From Spongilla lacustris (Eukaryota > Porifera > Demospongiae > Spongillida > Spongillidae), in the NCBI GenBank assembly GCA_949361645.1, contig OX442415.1:15066331-15130330 (forward strand): a stretch of DNA of 64,000 nt, read 5' to 3'. The position numbers and the translations under genes were made by a program. The notes under the pieces are model-generated. The model was not told where the DNA came from, searched no databases, and was given only the letters and a program-made list of their open reading frames with translations. Of this stretch, positions 34,601-46,400 are shown one piece after another (the stretch's first letter is position 1; every line of letters starts with the position of its first letter).

Positions 34601-35150
34601 GGCAACATCATTGATACTCACACACTGCATTGTTCATAATAGTGCCCATGGTGACAAGGCATGTTAAGGTGCCATGGGAAATGTAATATCATTGATACTT
34701 ACATGCTGCATTATCATAATAGTATCCACGGTAACAAAGAATATGTAGGCATGTTAAGGTTGAATGGGATATTTAACAGCATTGATACTTACAGACTGCA
34801 TTGTTCATAACAGTATGCATGGTGACAAGGAATAAGTAGGCATGTTATAGTGCAACATCATTGATACTTACAGGCTGCATTGTAAATAATAGTGACAATT
34901 AAGAGATTATTAGGCATGTTAAGGTGAAATGGGAAATGTAACATAATGGATACTTACACACTGGTAATAGTATCCATGGTGAAAAGGAAAAAGTAGGCAT
35001 GTTAAGATGCAATGGGAAATGTAACATCATTGATACTTACACGCTGAATTGTTCATAATAGTGTCCATGGTTACAAGGAATGAGTAGGCATGTTAAGGTG
35101 CAATGGGAAATATAACATCATCGATACTTACACGCTGCATTGTGGTAGTG
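31620..35150 (-). repeat. Tandem array of about 40 intron-like units (AG-NNN-GTAAGT)
   Basis: About 40 units averaging 89 bp. On the minus strand a unit reads GTAAGTATCAATGATG, ttacatttcccattgcac, cttaacatgcctacttattc, cttgtcaccatggatac, tattatgaacaatgcag, then a triplet, then the next GTAAGTATC. In every unit I could read, the triplet is preceded by AG and followed by GTAAGT (once GTGAGT, once GTAAGC). The triplet itself varies: TGT, CCT, GGT, CGT, GAA, GAT, GAC, CAA, TTT, TTC, CAT, TCT, ATT, GCT, GGA. The interval from the CTTAAC branch-like word to the AG is usually free of other AG. This is what tandem short introns with 3-nt exons would look like. A plain satellite is the alternative. 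Edges share a 70-bp segment (31540-31610 and 35545-35610). Confidence 0.7.
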
Positions 35151-35276
35151 ATGTACGGTAAGAAGAGATGTAGGTATATGGTCATGTGTTATTGTGACCG
35201 TTCATATAGAAAACTTATTAACCCGTTGTGCTTGTGACTTCACACCAGTACTCGTATATTCTGTTTTAAAATTGAA

Positions 35277-35515
35277 TCAATAGTAAGTGCCGGCTTCATT
35301 CTCAACAGGAGAGTTCTTACCGTCAGGAATGTCGTCCTTGTTGGCAAATACTTCGCCGTCCTCACGTTTATCAGCCTTATCGGTATCCTCGTGTAGCTAC
35401 GTGGGAGCTTATTGATATGACATCATCATTGATGATCGCAAACCTTGTGGGACTGGAGACGGGCATCAGCAAACAAGGCAAGCAGCGTCACAAAAAGATA
35501 CAGTTCCTTCAGCAT
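35277..35515 (-). CDS. Small secreted peptide ORF beside the micro-exon-like array
   Basis: Minus strand, ATG at 35515. Exon 1 (35515-35444) encodes MLKELYLFVTLLALFADA then RLQSHK: a Lys, a hydrophobic run and an Ala-x-Ala-like end, as in a signal peptide. A 47-bp intron (GTTTGC to CACGTAG, 35443-35397) joins in phase 0 to a hydrophilic segment LHEDTDKADKREDGEVFANK, then DDIPDG. Read straight on, this ends at TGA 35279-35277, giving 63 residues. Alternatively a donor GTAAGA at 35320 splices it into the array. The Lys-Arg pair could be a processing site. No homologue is recognised. The intron donor is weak, so the model is tentative. Confidence 0.4.
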
Positions 35516-35562
35516 TCTTGATCGAATTAAGTGCAAAAATGCAAGTTACCTTCTACATGCGT

Positions 35563-35571
35563 TATTTATAT
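35563..35571 (-). promoter_or_regulatory. TATA-like box upstream of the small secreted ORF
   Basis: The minus strand reads TATAAATA about 48 bp upstream of the ATG at 35515, the right spacing for a start site about 20 bp before the ATG. The equivalent place at the other end of the array (about 31580) lacks a TATA match. Confidence 0.3.
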
Positions 35572-35639
35572 GCATTGTATGATGTAATGGGAAAACAATA
35601 TTTTCATGTACTTATATGTACTTCCTGCATTGCTATAAT

Positions 35640-35955
35640 AGTATGTATGGTGACATGGATGGCATAGCCATTATACTGACATTCCTTTCCCATATTACAG
35701 CGGTTGGGAGTGTTTCTTAAAATGTATGATTTGATGCGGTTGCCCAACAATACTTACCACAAAAATTTGTTGCATGACTTTTGCATCTTTGAAGTTGACT
35801 GTGTTTTTAGCATCAATCTTCTGTCATGTGAGTTGGCACCTTACCTATTATTCAGTTGATTCAAAAACTTAAGGAATGTATTGGGAAACAAAACACACTA
35901 CAAGGCAAGTGGTGATGTGTGAACTCACTTCTGGAAAGAGGACTTTGTACTAATA
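35640..35955. mobile_element. Repeat R2, left half (interrupted copy of R1)
   Basis: It matches 29025-29300 (gacattcctttcccatattacag, gtgatgtgtgaactcac, tctggaaagaggactttgtac). R1 continues without interruption, but here the match breaks at about 35958 and resumes at 49838. The 13.9-kb foldback complex fills the gap. Confidence 0.85.
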
Positions 35956-35956
35956 T

Positions 35957-36788
35957 AATATATGGGAAAGTTTACGAGAAAAGGGACCTAGCGTTTATTA
36001 TAAAAAAGTATAATAAAAATGCATTACGTTTGATTTGCTATAACTTCCAAACAGTTAACGCTATCAACTTCCTATTTTCATCACTTCATACTGCACCATT
36101 TCTCTATGGTAAAATACATTTTGGAGTCTTGCACTTGCTCCGTGTCAGTATTGCAACGTTCGATACCCCACTGGGTTCAAACCCGCCATAACTTTCGGTA
36201 GGAGTAATCAATTCGCTTCAAATTCGGTTTCTAAGTAGAGAGGTCCTATACCTATCGATTTGTTCTGTTCGTTAATTTTTATGTCATCCATTACGGAGAT
36301 ACAGTTGAACAAACTACGTGCCCATTTTCGCGCTCGATTCGCGCCAATGATTTGGGCAAATTGCGTTCCGCTCATTGTATGGGGAGGCGGGGATTATAAC
36401 ATTGGCGCGAATCAAGCGGGAAAACGTGCACGCAGTTTGTTCAACTGTATCTCCGTAACGGATGGCATAAAAATGAACGAACAGAACAAATCGATAGGTA
36501 TAGGACTTCTCTACCTACAAGCCGAATTTGAAGCGAATTGATTACTCCTACCGAAAGTTATGGCGGGTTTGAACCCAGTGGGGTATCGAACGTTGCAATA
36601 CTGACACGAAGCAAGTGCAAGACTCCGAAATGTATTTTACCACAGAGAAATGGTGCAGTATGAAGTGTTGAAAATAGGAAGTTGATAGCGTTAACTGTTC
36701 GGAAGTTATAGCAAATCAAACGTAATGCATTTTTATTATACTTTTTTATAATACACGCTAGGTCCCTTTTCTCGTAAACTTTCCCATA
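35957..36788. mobile_element. Foldback element 1
   Basis: About 830 bp, almost entirely two inverted arms: tatgggaaagtttacgag and aagggacctagcgt at the left return in inverse at the right. The only loop is around 36370 (cattgtatggggaggcggg). The 93-codon ORF at 36260 is a read-through of the palindrome and recurs in copies 2 and 3. Confidence 0.93.
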
Positions 36789-37620
36789 TATATGGGAAAG
36801 TTTACGAGAAAAGGGACCTAGCGTTTATTATAAAAAAGTATAATAAAAATGCATTACGTTTGATTTGCTATAACTTCCGAACAGTTAACGCTATCAACTT
36901 CCTATTTTTAACACTTCATACTGCACCATTTCTCTATGGTAAAATACATTTTGGAGTCTTGCACTTGCTCCGTGTCAGTATTGCAACGTTCGATACCCCA
37001 CTGGGTTCAAACCCGCCATAACTTTCGGTAGGAGTAATCAATTCGCTTCAAAATCGGTTTGTAGGTAGAGAGGTCCTATACCTATCGATTTGTTCTGTTC
37101 GTTGATTTTTATGCCATCCATTACGGAGAAACAGTTGAACAAACTACGTGCCCATTTTCGCGCTCGATTCGCGCCAATGATTTGGGCAAATTGCGTTCCG
37201 CTCAATGTATGGGGAGGCGGGGATTATAACATTGGCGCGAATCAAGCGGGAAAACGTGCACGTAGTTTGTTCAACTGTATCTCCGTAACGAATGGCATAA
37301 AAATTAACGAACAGAACAAATCGATAGGTATAGGACCTCTCTACCTACAAACCGAATTTGAAGCGAATTGATTACTCCTACCGAAAGTTATGGCGGGTTT
37401 GAATCCAGTGGGGTATCGAACGTTGCAATACTGACACGGAGCAAGTGCAAGACTCCAAAATGTATTTTACCATAGAGAAATGGTGCAGTATGAAGTGTTG
37501 AATATAGGAAGTTGATAGCGTTAACTGTTCGGAAGTTATAACAAATCAAACGTAATGCATTTTTATTATACTTTTTTATACTACACGCTAGGTCCCTTTT
37601 CTCGTAAACTTTCCCATATA
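36789..37620. mobile_element. Foldback element 2, directly abutting element 1
   Basis: Same length and order as element 1, with a few substitutions by eye. The junction of elements 1 and 2 (cccatatatatggg) is itself palindromic. Confidence 0.93.
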
Positions 37621-38257
37621 TATATAAATTATATAATATATATATATGGGACAGTTCACGAGAAAATGTCGTTTCGCATATATATATAAAATGTTATAAA
37701 AATGCTTCTCCTTTGAATCGCTATATCTTCCGAACGGTTAACGCTATCAACTATCGATTTTCAACACTTCATACTACACTATTTCCCTACGGTAAAAGAC
37801 ATTTTGGAGTCTTGCACTTGCTCCGTGCCAGTATTGCAACGTCCGATACCCCACCGGGTTCAAACCCACCATAACTTTAGGTAGGAGTAATCAAATCGCT
37901 TCAAATTCGGTTTGTAGGTAGAGAGGTCCTATAACTATCGATTTGTTCTGTTCGTTAATTTTTATGTCATCAGTTACGGAGATACAGCGGCACAAAGTTG
38001 GTACAAGTTTCCCGCTCGTATCGCGCCATTGTACGTGCGTGAACCGCTTCCATACCAAAAGTACATGAATATGCAACTACTTCCTGTGGGCTGAGACTTG
38101 GATAACTTATAGCCACACCTAATACTGCGCTAGCTAGCTGGGTAAGTATTTAATCTATCGTCCCTGTCACAGTTGATATTCGTTATCTTCTGTGTAGATA
38201 AACGATATGCATGGCGACGTCCACTGAAGACAAGCTCGTAAGAGTTTCAATCGGCGG

Positions 38258-38377
38258 ATGAGTTCGAGCGGTACGGATACGATGATCGATATTCAAGATA
38301 CATTCGACGAGGATGGGGAGATCGAGAACGGTAGAGACGGCGGTCATACCACTGACGATGGTGGTTGTAGGGAGTAA
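38258..38377 (+). CDS. Acidic 39-residue ORF in the palindrome arm (mirror copy 48257-48376, minus)
   Basis: The ATG at 38258 opens 39 residues rich in Asp, Glu and Gly (for example IDIQDTFDEDGEIENGRDG) and ends in TAA. Just upstream another ATG (38211) gives MATSTEDKLV, interrupted by CTCGTAAGA, a possible donor. CpG content here is higher than in the CA-rich arm interior. It looks like a first exon or captured host gene piece rather than satellite, but there is no homologue in memory and no downstream exon. Confidence 0.25.
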   Translation: MSSSGTDTMIDIQDTFDEDGEIENGRDGGHTTDDGGCRE

Positions 38378-41300
38378 GCAGCCGCTAAATCACTAAAGGA
38401 GCCACCGGCCCCGCCCCCCAACATATGGGCCCTCACTACTACATTGCAAGTCCAGACAGCAGCCCCGAATAACCAACAGATGCCATGCAAAGCCACCAAC
38501 CCGCACTACCTATGGAACCACCCGCCCATATCAGACCCTTCACAGGAGCCACCAACTAACCAATGGGGTCAATACCAGTGGAGACACTGCTAACCCTCTC
38601 ACTGCAAATGGAGTTGACATGCAGCCCTCACAATTTCAGGGCAGCCATGAACTACATGTACATGTACCAAGGGAAACCACACATGCCCCCTCCCAACACT
38701 ACCAAGCCCTCACTGCAAATGGCCTTACATCTACATGTAAGCAGAACCCCATTGGTCCAGTCCCCCTCCACACCCCCACTAATGATTGTTCGCTGCAAGT
38801 TCAAGGGGACAATGGAGCCATCCCCACACAGCAAAACCACCAGTCCCCCATCACTACTGCCTCACGAACTTACAAATAATACATCCACACTGCAAGCAGT
38901 GGAGCCACCAGCTCTCTTACAGATGGGGTTACCAGACCCTGCACTGGCAGCAGGGGTGCCCACACATGCAGGGGTCAATAGGTATGATGCCAGTGGAGAT
39001 GCCAGCTGTCACACTACAAGCAATTAAACAGTCCCCGAATTTCAGGGGAAGCCATGAACTACATGTACATGCACTGAACGTACACCCACCGCTCTCCAAA
39101 CACTGACCATTAGCCCTCACTACAAGTGCCCCACACACTGGGACCAGCCTCATTGCAGGCAGACAGTAATGCAAATGAACTTAAAAACCCACACTGCATT
39201 CCAGTTAGCACCAGTGGAGACATTCCAGATGGAGTTATCAGACTGCCAGCAGGGAAGCCACCAGCTACTAAACTTCCTGGGGTCACTGGGGGACACCACA
39301 ATAATGCATGCTGGTGCATGGAGTCACACTGCAAGTGGAAATGGCACCTACCGCAATTTCAGGGAGCCATGAACTGGAGTCACACATGCCCCCACTATCT
39401 ATGGAACCATTCACCCTCACTTAGCAGCCCGCACATACGGTGCCCTATCTCCCACTACCTATCCTTCACTGCATGTTTCAGCAGCCTTCTCAGCCTTCTC
39501 ACTACAAGTTCACCATACCGGTGACCATTCACTGCAAGTTCAAGGGGCCAATGGTCACACATCACAACCAACATCCCCCATGATCACTGCAAGTGAACTC
39601 AACAGCCGCACAATGCAAGTGAATTTACATTTAATGCCACCACACTGCAAGTAGTGGAGCCACCAGCTCTCTTACAGATGGGGTTACCAGACCCTGCATT
39701 GCCAGCAGGGGTGCCCACACATGCTGGGGTCAATAGGTATGAGGCCAGTGGAGATGCCAACCCTCGCACCACAAGCCATGAACTACATGTACTGTGCGTA
39801 TACCTGCCCCCTTCACTGCACATTGAGTCATCGTACGGCCCAGGGACCAATGAGATCAGCTCCCTCAATGCAAGCGGACAGTATCATTGAAACCATTAAT
39901 GCAAGTGAACTTAATAGCCCCATACTGCACGTCCGGTTAGCACCAGCAGTTATCGGACTGTCAGCAAGGTAGCAACCAGCTGCCAAACACCCCAGGGTAA
40001 TTGGGTCCCCCAGAATAATCATGCTGGTGGAAACTCACAACAGTGCAATTGCAATTGGCACCCCCCACAATATTAGGAGAGCCATGAACTGGAGCCCCCC
40101 GCTATCCATGGAACCAATTTAGCCCTCACTTAGCAGGAGTATCTCCCACTACATGTACCTATCCTTCGCTGCATATTTCATCAGCCAAGATTACCAGCCA
40201 TATCGCTACAAGTGCACCATACCAATGAACATTTACCGCAGGTTCATGGGGCCATGGCCATTCTCACACATTAGAAAGACCATTCCCCATAACTGCAAGT
40301 GAACTTAACAGCCGCACAAGACAAGTGAACTTACATTTAATACCTACACACTGCTAACAGTATAGCCACCAGCTCTCTCACAGATGGGGTTACCAGAACT
40401 ACACTGCCCACATAAGCTGGGTCAATAGCTATGTGCCAATGGAGATTCCAGCCATCGCACTACAAGTACTCCCCAAATTTTAGAGGAAGCCATGAACTAC
40501 ATGTACTGTACGTACACCCACCCTACTCCAAACACTACCAGTGGAACCATTAGCCTTCACTGCAACTACCCCACACACTGGGACCCACCCCCTCGGCACT
40601 CCTGCACACTATGTGTCTTTCACTGTATGTTGAGTTAATAGCCCATGCAGGGGTCAGCTCCCTCACTACAATCGGACAGAACTATTACCGCAAGTGAACT
40701 TACATGTAATAGTCCAGTTATTACCAGTGGAGCAATTACAGAGATAGAGTCATCAGACTGCCAGCGAGGCATCCACCAGCTGCTAAAACCCCTGCAGGGT
40801 CATTGGGGGGCCCCCACAATAAAGCATGCACCATGGAGTCACACTGTAAGTGGAAATGGCACCCCCGACAATTTCGCGGAGCCATGAACTGGAGCCACAA
40901 GCCACATATGCCCCCACTATCTATGGAACCATTCACCTTCACTTAGCAGCCCGCACATACGGTGCCCTATCTCGGGCACTACCTATTTCCTTCACTGCAA
41001 GTTTCAGCAGCCTTCTCAGCCTTCTCACTACAAGTGCACAATACCAGTGACCATTCACTGCAAGTTCAAGGGGCCAATGGTCACACATCAAAACCAACAT
41101 CCCCATGATCACTGCAAGTGAACTCAACAGCCGCACAATGCAAGTGAATTTACATTTAATGCCACCACACTGCAAGTAGTGGAGCCACCAGCTCTCTTAC
41201 AAATGGGGTTACCAGACCCTGTAGGGGTGCCCACACATGCTGGGGTCAATAGGTATGAGGCCAGTGGAGATGCCAACCCTCACACCACAAGCCATGAACT

Positions 41301-43162
41301 ACATGTACTGTGCGTACACCTGCCCCTCTCCAATGGAACCATTAGGCCTCCTGCACACTACCTATCCTTCACTGCACGTTGAGTCAACTTACGGCCCAGG
41401 GACCAATGAGGTCACTACAAGTGGACAGTATCATTGGAACCATTAATGCAAGTGAACTTAATAGCCCCACACTGCAGGTCCAGTTAGCACCAGCGGTTAT
41501 TGGACTGTCAGCAAGGTAGCAACCAGCTGCCAAACACCCCAGGGTCATTGGGGCCCCCAGAATAATCATGCTGGTGGAAACTCACAACAGTGCAATTGCA
41601 ATTGGCACCCCCCACACTGGAGCCCCCCGCTATCCATGGAACCAATTTAGCCCTCACTTAGCAGGAGTATCTCGCACTACATGTACCTATCCTTCACTGC
41701 ATGTTTCATCAGCCAAAATTACCAGCCATATCACTACAAGAGCACCATACCAATGAACATTTACTGCAGGCCACTGGAGCCATTCTCACACATTAGAACC
41801 ACCATCCCCCATAACTGCAAGTGAACTTAACAGCCGCACAAGACAAGTGAACTTACATTTAATACCTACACACTGCTAATAGTAGAGCCACCAGCTCTCT
41901 CACAGATGGGGTTACCAGAACTACACTACCCACATAAGCACAAGTACTCCCCAAATTTTAGAGGAAGCCATGAACTACATGTACTGTACGTACACCCACC
42001 CTACTCCAAACACTGCCAGTGGAACCATTAGCCTTCACTGCTACTACCCCACACACTGGAACCCACCCCCACGGCACTCCTGCCACTATCTGTCTTTCAC
42101 TGCATGTTGAGTTAATGACCCATGTAGGGGTCAGCTAGCGGCAGAATTATTAATGCAAGTGAACTTAATAGCCCCACACTACAAGTCCAGTTAGCACCAG
42201 TGGAGCAATTACATAGATGGAGTCATCAGACTGCCAGTGAGGGAACCACCAGCTGCTAAAACCCCCTGCAGGGTCATTTGGGGGCCCCCACAATAATGCA
42301 TACCGGTGGAGACTCCAGCTCTTACACTGTTCTGCAATACGAATTCGGCACCTCCAACAATATTAGGGGAGCCATCAGCTGGAGTCACACATGCTCCCAC
42401 TACCCATGGAACCATTAGCCCACACGTAGCAGCCCCCACATACGGGGCTAGCCTCCACGGCCCTGTCTCACACTACCTATCCTTTACTACAAGTAGTATC
42501 CGAGGTCCAGGAGCAAACGTGCAAGGCCATCCCCTACTCACTAGCCCTCTCACTGCAAACCCATAATACCAGTGGAACCACACTCAACCAGCCCTCCCAC
42601 ACACACACCAATGGAGTAATCAGACTGCCAGCAGGGCTGCCACATTACCGGTCCTCACAAAACTAGACCCCATCATGTGGAGTGGAACCACACATGCAAT
42701 GGAGCCATTAGCCCTCACTGCATGTGGACTTACATGTACATGGTGCAGGCCCCAAACACTGGGGCCAGCCACAATGGCCCCCTATCCTAGCCCCACACAG
42801 TACAATAACCAGCTCCTCACTGCACATGGAACCACTACCTGTGAAACCATTAACCCCCACACTACAAAGGGGACTTTCAGTGTCAGGGGAACCATCGACT
42901 ACTAGTGGAGCTACCAGCCCGCATTGGACAAATGGGAACACCACCACTGAAGCAGTCTCCGTTTTTAAAGTGTACATGTCTATACGTTTTGAACACATTT
43001 TGTGTTGTAGATCTGAACTAAATGTTTGTGCATGTACCAAGGCATGTACACAGAGTAGGGTGGACATGAAGCCATCCTGTTAGTGGTGAATATAGTTACC
43101 AGCCCTATCGGTACTGATTGCGGGTGGTCTGCACCCGTGGTTGGTGTATATAGACAAGGCAT

Positions 43163-43471
43163 AGGGCTTTTTGAAAAGAAAAAAAGAAAACCCTACAGCT
43201 GGGAACGACATGCATGTAGTGTTTAGTTTACATTTGTTGAGGTACAAGTAGCGAAACATGTAAGGGCCATTTAGAATGTGTGGCACGGTGAAGACATCAG
43301 AATTCATGACCACACAAGTAGAGTTTAGTGGTCATGAATTCCGATGTCTTCACCGTGCCAAATTGTAGCTGCGACTGTGCATGCAATTTATGTGCACATT
43401 CTAAATGGTACTTACAAGTTTTGCAACTTCAACAAATAATGTAAAGCAGTTTATTCTTTTCAAAAAGCCCT
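43163..43471. other. Diverged centre of the giant palindrome
   Basis: A 33-bp inverted pair (43281-43313 and 43328-43360, tggcacggtgaagacatc.. with one mismatch) closes on a 14-bp loop. On each side roughly 110 bp (43163-43280, 43361-43471) are only loosely alike, with indels, although the arms beyond match completely. Confidence 0.85.
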
Positions 43472-46400
43472 ATGCCTTGTCTATATACACCAACCACGGG
43501 TGCAGACCACCCGCAATCAGTACCGATAGGGCTGGTAACTATATTCACCACTAACAGGATGGCTTCATGTCCACCCTACTCTGTGTACATGCCTTGGTAC
43601 ATGCACAAACATTTAGTTCAGATCTACAACACAAAATGTGTTCAAAACGTATAGACATGTACACTTTAAAAACGGAGACTGCTTCAGTGGTGGTGTTCCC
43701 ATTTGTCCAATGCGGGCTGGTAGCTCCACTAGTAGTCGATGGTTCCCCTGACACTGAAAGTCCCCTTTGTAGTGTGGGGGTTAATGGTTTCACAGGTAGT
43801 GGTTCCATGTGCAGTGAGGAGCTGGTTATTGTACTGTGTGGGGCTAGGATAGGGGGCCATTGTGGCTGGCCCCAGTGTTTGGGGCCTGCACCATGTACAT
43901 GTAAGTCCACATGCAGTGAGGGCTAATGGCTCCATTGCATGTGTGGTTCCACTCCACATGATGGGGTCTAGTTTTGTGAGGACCGGTAATGTGGCAGCCC
44001 TGCTGGCAGTCTGATTACTCCATTGGTGTGTGTGTGGGAGGGCTGGTTGAGTGTGGTTCCACTGGTATTATGGGTTTGCAGTGAGAGGGCTAGTGAGTAG
44101 GGGATGGCCTTGCACGTTTGCTCCTGGACCTCGGATACTACTTGTAGTAAAGGATAGGTAGTGTGAGACAGGGCCGTGGAGGCTAGCCCCGTATGTGGGG
44201 GCTGCTACGTGTGGGCTAATGGTTCCATGGGTAGTGGGAGCATGTGTGACTCCAGCTGATGGCTCCCCTAATATTGTTGGAGGTGCCGAATTCGTATTGC
44301 AGAACAGTGTAAGAGCTGGAGTCTCCACCGGTATGCATTATTGTGGGGGCCCCCAAATGACCCTGCAGGGGGTTTTAGCAGCTGGTGGTTCCCTCACTGG
44401 CAGTCTGATGACTCCATCTATGTAATTGCTCCACTGGTGCTAACTGGACTTGTAGTGTGGGGCTATTAAGTTCACTTGCATTAATAATTCTGCCGCTAGC
44501 TGACCCCTACATGGGTCATTAACTCAACATGCAGTGAAAGACAGATAGTGGCAGGAGTGCCGTGGGGGTGGGTTCCAGTGTGTGGGGTAGTAGCAGTGAA
44601 GGCTAATGGTTCCACTGGCAGTGTTTGGAGTAGGGTGGGTGTACGTACAGTACATGTAGTTCATGGCTTCCTCTAAAATTTGGGGAGTACTTGTGCTTAT
44701 GTGGGTAGTGTAGTTCTGGTAACCCCATCTGTGAGAGAGCTGGTGGCTCTACTATTAGCAGTGTGTAGGTATTAAATGTAAGTTCACTTGTCTTGTGCGG
44801 CTGTTAAGTTCACTTGCAGTTATGGGGGATGGTGGTTCTAATGTGTGAGAATGGCTCCAGTGGCCTGCAGTAAATGTTCATTGGTATGGTGCTCTTGTAG
44901 TGATATGGCTGGTAATTTTGGCTGATGAAACATGCAGTGAAGGATAGGTACATGTAGTGCGAGATACTCCTGCTAAGTGAGGGCTAAATTGGTTCCATGG
45001 ATAGCGGGGGGCTCCAGTGTGGGGGGTGCCAATTGCAATTGCACTGTTGTGAGTTTCCACCAGCATGATTATTCTGGGGGCCCCAATGACCCTGGGGTGT
45101 TTGGCAGCTGGTTGCTACCTTGCTGACAGTCCAATAACCGCTGGTGCTAACTGGACCTGCAGTGTGGGGCTATTAAGTTCACTTGCATTAATGGTTCCAA
45201 TGATACTGTCCACTTGTAGTGACCTCATTGGTCCCTGGGCCGTAAGTTGACTCAACGTGCAGTGAAGGATAGGTAGTGTGCAGGAGGCCTAATGGTTCCA
45301 TTGGAGAGGGGCAGGTGTACGCACAGTACATGTAGTTCATGGCTTGTGGTGTGAGGGTTGGCATCTCCACTGGCCTCATACCTATTGACCCCAGCATGTG
45401 TGGGCACCCCTACAGGGTCTGGTAACCCCATTTGTAAGAGAGCTGGTGGCTCCACTACTTGCAGTGTGGTGGCATTAAATGTAAATTCACTTGCATTGTG
45501 CGGCTGTTGAGTTCACTTGCAGTGATCATGGGGATGTTGGTTTTGATGTGTGACCATTGGCCCCTTGAACTTGCAGTGAATGGTCACTGGTATTGTGCAC
45601 TTGTAGTGAGAAGGCTGAGAAGGCTGCTGAAACTTGCAGTGAAGGAAATAGGTAGTGCCCGAGATAGGGCACCGTATGTGCGGGCTGCTAAGTGAAGGTG
45701 AATGGTTCCATAGATAGTGGGGGCATATGTGGCTTGTGGCTCCAGTTCATGGCTCCGCGAAATTGTCGGGGGTGCCATTTCCACTTACAGTGTGACTCCA
45801 TGGTGCATGCTTTATTGTGGGGGCCCCCCAATGACCCTGCAGGGGTTTTAGCAGCTGGTGGATGCCTCGCTGGCAGTCTGATGACTCTATCTCTGTAATT
45901 GCTCCACTGGTAATAACTGGACTATTACATGTAAGTTCACTTGCGGTAATAGTTCTGTCCGATTGTAGTGAGGGAGCTGACCCCTGCATGGGCTATTAAC
46001 TCAACATACAGTGAAAGACACATAGTGTGCAGGAGTGCCGAGGGGGTGGGTCCCAGTGTGTGGGGTAGTTGCAGTGAAGGCTAATGGTTCCACTGGTAGT
46101 GTTTGGAGTAGGGTGGGTGTACGTACAGTACATGTAGTTCATGGCTTCCTCTAAAATTTGGGGAGTACTTGTAGTGCGATGGCTGGAATCTCCATTGGCA
46201 CATAGCTATTGACCCAGCTTATGTGGGCAGTGTAGTTCTGGTAACCCCATCTGTGAGAGAGCTGGTGGCTATACTGTTAGCAGTGTGTAGGTATTAAATG
46301 TAAGTTCACTTGTCTTGTGCGGCTGTTAAGTTCACTTGCAGTTATGGGGAATGGTCTTTCTAATGTGTGAGAATGGCCATGGCCCCATGAACCTGCGGTA

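Noticed and set aside
31620..35150. A CRISPR-like array
   Set aside because: The units are direct repeats of about 89 bp with only a 3-bp variable part, no 25-40 bp spacers and no cas genes; the surrounding genes are eukaryotic.
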